The notes under the pieces are model-generated. The model had not been told where the DNA came from. It ran no database searches and worked only from the letters and a program-made list of their open reading frames with translations. Below are positions 4,912 to 6,396 of a DNA stretch of 6,396 bases, piece by piece. The first letter of the stretch is position 1. Each line of letters starts with the position of its first letter. A program made the translations under genes and the position numbers. Source of the stretch: an uncultured Alphaproteobacteria bacterium (lineage in GTDB: Bacteria; Pseudomonadota; Alphaproteobacteria; Puniceispirillales; Puniceispirillaceae); contig CALEYP010000024.1 in the NCBI GenBank assembly GCA_937924895.1, positions 1 to 6,396 of the forward strand. Reading direction: 5' to 3'.

Positions 4912-5093
4912 CAGTCTCGATAACCCCCGCCCCTCTTCTTGTATTCCTTGGCGAGCAGCTGGGCCTTACGAGCTGACCATTGTCCACTGGCTGTGCCGTG
5001 CGTTGCCCGACCAAGGATAGACTTATAGAGGCGCTTCCTCATGCCGGGCTTGGTGTAGTTCCCAGCTTTGTTAACCTGGCTTTTCTTGGCCAT
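4911..5093 (-). CDS. Small basic protein with QWSARKAQ motif (60 aa)
   Basis: A 60-residue basic protein. GNYTKPGMRKRLYKSILG at 11-28 is followed by GQWSARKAQLLAKEYKKRGGGY at 37-58. 'KPxMRKRL' followed by 'GQWSARKAQxLAKxYKxxGGGY' is a motif pair I recall from marine phage and giant-virus proteins of unknown function (possibly the DUF5872 group; to be checked by a Pfam search). It begins TAATG on the stop of the 41-residue gene and has only a weak AAGAAG ribosome site, so reinitiation after the upstream gene is probable. Two short helices with arginine and lysine faces suggest DNA or RNA binding; this is inferred. Confidence 0.85.
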   Translation of the reverse strand: MAKKSQVNKAGNYTKPGMRKRLYKSILGRATHGTASGQWSARKAQLLAKEYKKRGGGYRD

Positions 5094-5218
5094 TACTTTT
5101 TCTTCTTGGCCTTGGCCTTCATGATCTTAGACTGAAGAGCCTTTGGCAGGGTCTTCTGCTTCTTGGTGAGGCCAGCTTTCTTTGCGGCTTTCTTCATGGG
5201 TTTCTTACCGTATGCCAT
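5093..5218 (-). CDS. Lysine-rich microprotein (41 aa)
   Basis: A 41-residue protein in which nearly half the residues are lysine. It begins MAYGKKPMKKAAKKAGLTKK and ends KIMKAKAKKKK. It is too short for routine gene calling, but its support is good: it fills exactly the gap between two genes, its ATG overlaps the preceding TGA (TGATG), its TAA overlaps the next ATG (TAATG), and AGGA lies seven bases before the start. The AK-repeat character resembles histone H1-like tails and the basic peptides of other marine phages. Nucleic acid binding or compaction is a reasonable but untested role. Confidence 0.75.
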   Translation of the reverse strand: MAYGKKPMKKAAKKAGLTKKQKTLPKALQSKIMKAKAKKKK

Positions 5219-5532
5219 CAGCTCTTCCTTTTCTTGGACTTGTTGCGTTTAGATATTGCCTTGCCCTTCTTCCGGGCGTCTGCCTTTGAGCTGGCTCCCC
5301 ATGCTCTAAGGCTTAGAAGCAAGCGCGTAGGTTTGCCCTTGCTGTCTCTCTCCGGCCCCTTGGCCGCTCCCATGCGCTGCAGGAAGCTGGCTCTTCGTGG
5401 GTTATCACCACGTTTGACTGGGGGCTTCAATGTCCCCCCTGTCTGCTTCTTGTAAGACGCACGACCCTTCGCGTTCAGGCCACCCTTTTTGTTCTGGCCT
5501 TCTTTGCGTTGCCACGCTGGTGTCTTAGCCAT
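5218..5532 (-). CDS. Basic marine-phage-type protein (TPAWQRKEG family, 104 aa)
   Basis: A 104-residue basic protein with the distinctive order TPAWQRKEGQNKKGGLNAKGRASYKKQ (4-29), KPPVKRGDNPRRASFLQRMG (36-55), a short GPERDSKGKPTRLLLSLRAWGASSKADARKKG block (59-90) and a lysine-arginine tail. I recall this order (TPAW-RKEG-KGGLNAKGRASY-DNPRRASFLARMG-SLRAWG) from many cyanophage, pelagiphage and large-virus hypothetical proteins, perhaps the DUF6321 group; a Pfam search would settle the name. The function is unknown. It has a good GGAG six bases before the ATG, overlaps the endolysin stop by eight bases, and leads the run of basic genes after the lysis pair. Confidence 0.88.
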   Translation of the reverse strand: MAKTPAWQRKEGQNKKGGLNAKGRASYKKQTGGTLKPPVKRGDNPRRASFLQRMGAAKGPERDSKGKPTRLLLSLRAWGASSKADARKKGKAISKRNKSKKRKS

Positions 5533-6070
5533 GAGTTTCTCCGCGACATAATGCTATGGCTTGCTCGAGCGTCTCTTCATTGCGGCGTGTCCAGCCCTTG
5601 CCAAAATGCTCAAATGTTTTGAGGCGCTCATAGAAAGCCTGACGCCTAGAGTACAGGTCTGTAATGAGCTTCTCTGTGTCGTGGATGCCGACAGCTCCCA
5701 AGGTCATGGGGCCAATACCACCATCGACGGTGACACCTACAATCTTCTGTAGCGTGCGAGCGGATCTGCCGACCCCGCTGTTCACAGCCCAATCGAAGAC
5801 CGCCCAGTCCAGGCCAGCGGGGAGCTTGTCTCCGGCTACTCGGTTCCAATATTCCTCGCGGTAAATCTGTGCGACGTGATTGTCCGGGATGTTCCGCATT
5901 GTTTCTTCTGTAACCGTGGGCTCCGAATCAACAGTCTCTGAAAGCCACTGTTCATATACCTTGGCGGTGATGCCCTTGTTCGTGATGCCCCCCGGATCGC
6001 GGCTATCGTTTACAAACCCGCCTTCGTGCTTCAACAACCAGGTCAGGCATTGCTCAAAGTTGCCAATCAT
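5525..6070 (-). CDS. Endolysin, GH108 N-acetylmuramidase with peptidoglycan-binding domain
   Basis: A 181-residue phage lysozyme of glycoside hydrolase family 108, which cleaves the MurNAc-GlcNAc bond of peptidoglycan. LLKHEGGFVNDSRDPGGITNKGIT at 12-35 is the family signature, with E16 in EGG as the catalytic glutamate. The domain runs to about residue 92. The C-terminal half, VFDWAVNSGVGRSARTLQKIVG then VDGGIGPMTL and RRQAFYERL, matches the peptidoglycan-binding domain usually fused to GH108. There is no signal peptide or transmembrane anchor, so export depends on the holin encoded immediately upstream. ATG 6070 overlaps the holin TGA (ATGA), and AAGGG lies eight bases before it. The length is typical of the family. 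Confidence 0.96.
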   Translation of the reverse strand: MIGNFEQCLTWLLKHEGGFVNDSRDPGGITNKGITAKVYEQWLSETVDSEPTVTEETMRNIPDNHVAQIYREEYWNRVAGDKLPAGLDWAVFDWAVNSGVGRSARTLQKIVGVTVDGGIGPMTLGAVGIHDTEKLITDLYSRRQAFYERLKTFEHFGKGWTRRNEETLEQAIALCRGETHG

Positions 6071-6396
6071 TTAGTAATCCCTTTTTGTTTCTCGTAGGTT
6101 CTGAGCGTCCCTATCCCAAGCATACCGCCGAGGACAGTGAGCAACGTACCCATGTCAAACTCTGGCAGCTCTGGGAGCTCATAGCCAGCTAGGCTGGCAC
6201 CGAAAACCAAAAGGTCTTTGAGAACGAAATGGTACGCAAAGGCAATAGCGCAAACCCACCCCACTGCCGGGCGCCAACCGCCCTTGAACAGTGAGCCTGA
6301 TGCAGCTTCGGCCTTGTTAATTTCTAACTGTGCAAGCAGCGCTTCTTGTGCGTGCTTCTCTGACATGGTGGCAATCTCGTGGGCGAGCTTTGCCTT
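6067..6396 (-). CDS. Holin of the GTA 3-TM type, 5' end missing
   Basis: This encodes a gene-transfer-agent-type holin (family of about three membrane segments). The core INKAEAASGSLFKGGWRPAVGWV is the family hallmark, followed by a first membrane helix (AVGWVCAIAFAYHFVL), a possible second (LLVFGASLAGYEL) and a last segment (MGTLLTVLGGMLGIGTLRTYEK) ending in the usual RTYEKxKG. It makes pores that release the muramidase encoded next. An ATG at 6366 is possible and would give 99 residues, but no good ribosome site precedes it. The frame stays open to the window edge (KAKLAHEIAT), continuing the amphipathic helix that family members have before the WRP motif. I therefore treat the gene as truncated by the edge. 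Confidence 0.88.
   Translation of the reverse strand, partial: KAKLAHEIATMSEKHAQEALLAQLEINKAEAASGSLFKGGWRPAVGWVCAIAFAYHFVLKDLLVFGASLAGYELPELPEFDMGTLLTVLGGMLGIGTLRTYEKQKGITK

Noticed and set aside
4682..5014. A 147-residue frame covering parts of the 60- and 77-residue genes
   Set aside because: The recognisable family motifs are in the other frames. Only the part after 4681 is unshared and is kept as a separate candidate.
5234..6074. Several plus-strand frames opposite the endolysin and basic genes
   Set aside because: They are shadows of lysine-rich or well-identified minus-strand genes.
1..6396. CRISPR array, tRNA genes, insertion sequence ends
   Set aside because: No regular direct repeats, cloverleaf or paired terminal inverted repeats were seen by eye.

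Overview
The window looks like part of a tailed-phage or prophage genome from an aquatic, probably marine, alphaproteobacterium. The evidence is dense packing of genes with one-base to few-base start/stop overlaps, a holin of the gene-transfer-agent type followed by a GH108 muramidase, a RecB-like exonuclease next to a probable annealing protein, and a set of tiny lysine-rich proteins that I recall from marine phage genomes. The host assignment is inference. No tRNA, rRNA, integrase, transposase or CRISPR array is seen.

Layout. (1) Bases 1-1000, leftward operon: a Cro-like HTH regulator, a VRR-NUC nuclease, a four-CxxC zinc protein and a PAPS-reductase-like PP-loop protein that runs off the left edge. 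(2) Bases 1001-1150, divergent control region: a leftward promoter under an AT-rich inverted repeat, and two copies of CGGTRTCCG, one near each gene start. (3) Bases 1151-3939, rightward operon: PD-(D/E)XK exonuclease, winged-helix protein, probable single-strand annealing protein, an unknown protein, an excisionase-like HTH protein and a small charged protein, closed by a bidirectional terminator. (4) Bases 3971-4551, a leftward single gene of unknown function with its own near-consensus promoter and a palindrome over the -35 box. (5) Bases 4571-6396, leftward late operon: holin (its true start probably lies beyond the right edge), endolysin, then small basic proteins of 104, 41, 60 and 77 residues, and a possible 36-residue reading frame with a CTG start.

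How it fits together: the rightward operon resembles a Red-type recombination module (exonuclease plus annealing protein). The leftward early operon combines a regulator with nucleic-acid enzymes. The right third is the lysis cassette, followed by basic proteins of unknown role. Genes that were too short for routine calling are the 41-residue protein at 5093-5218 and the CTG candidate at 4571-4681.
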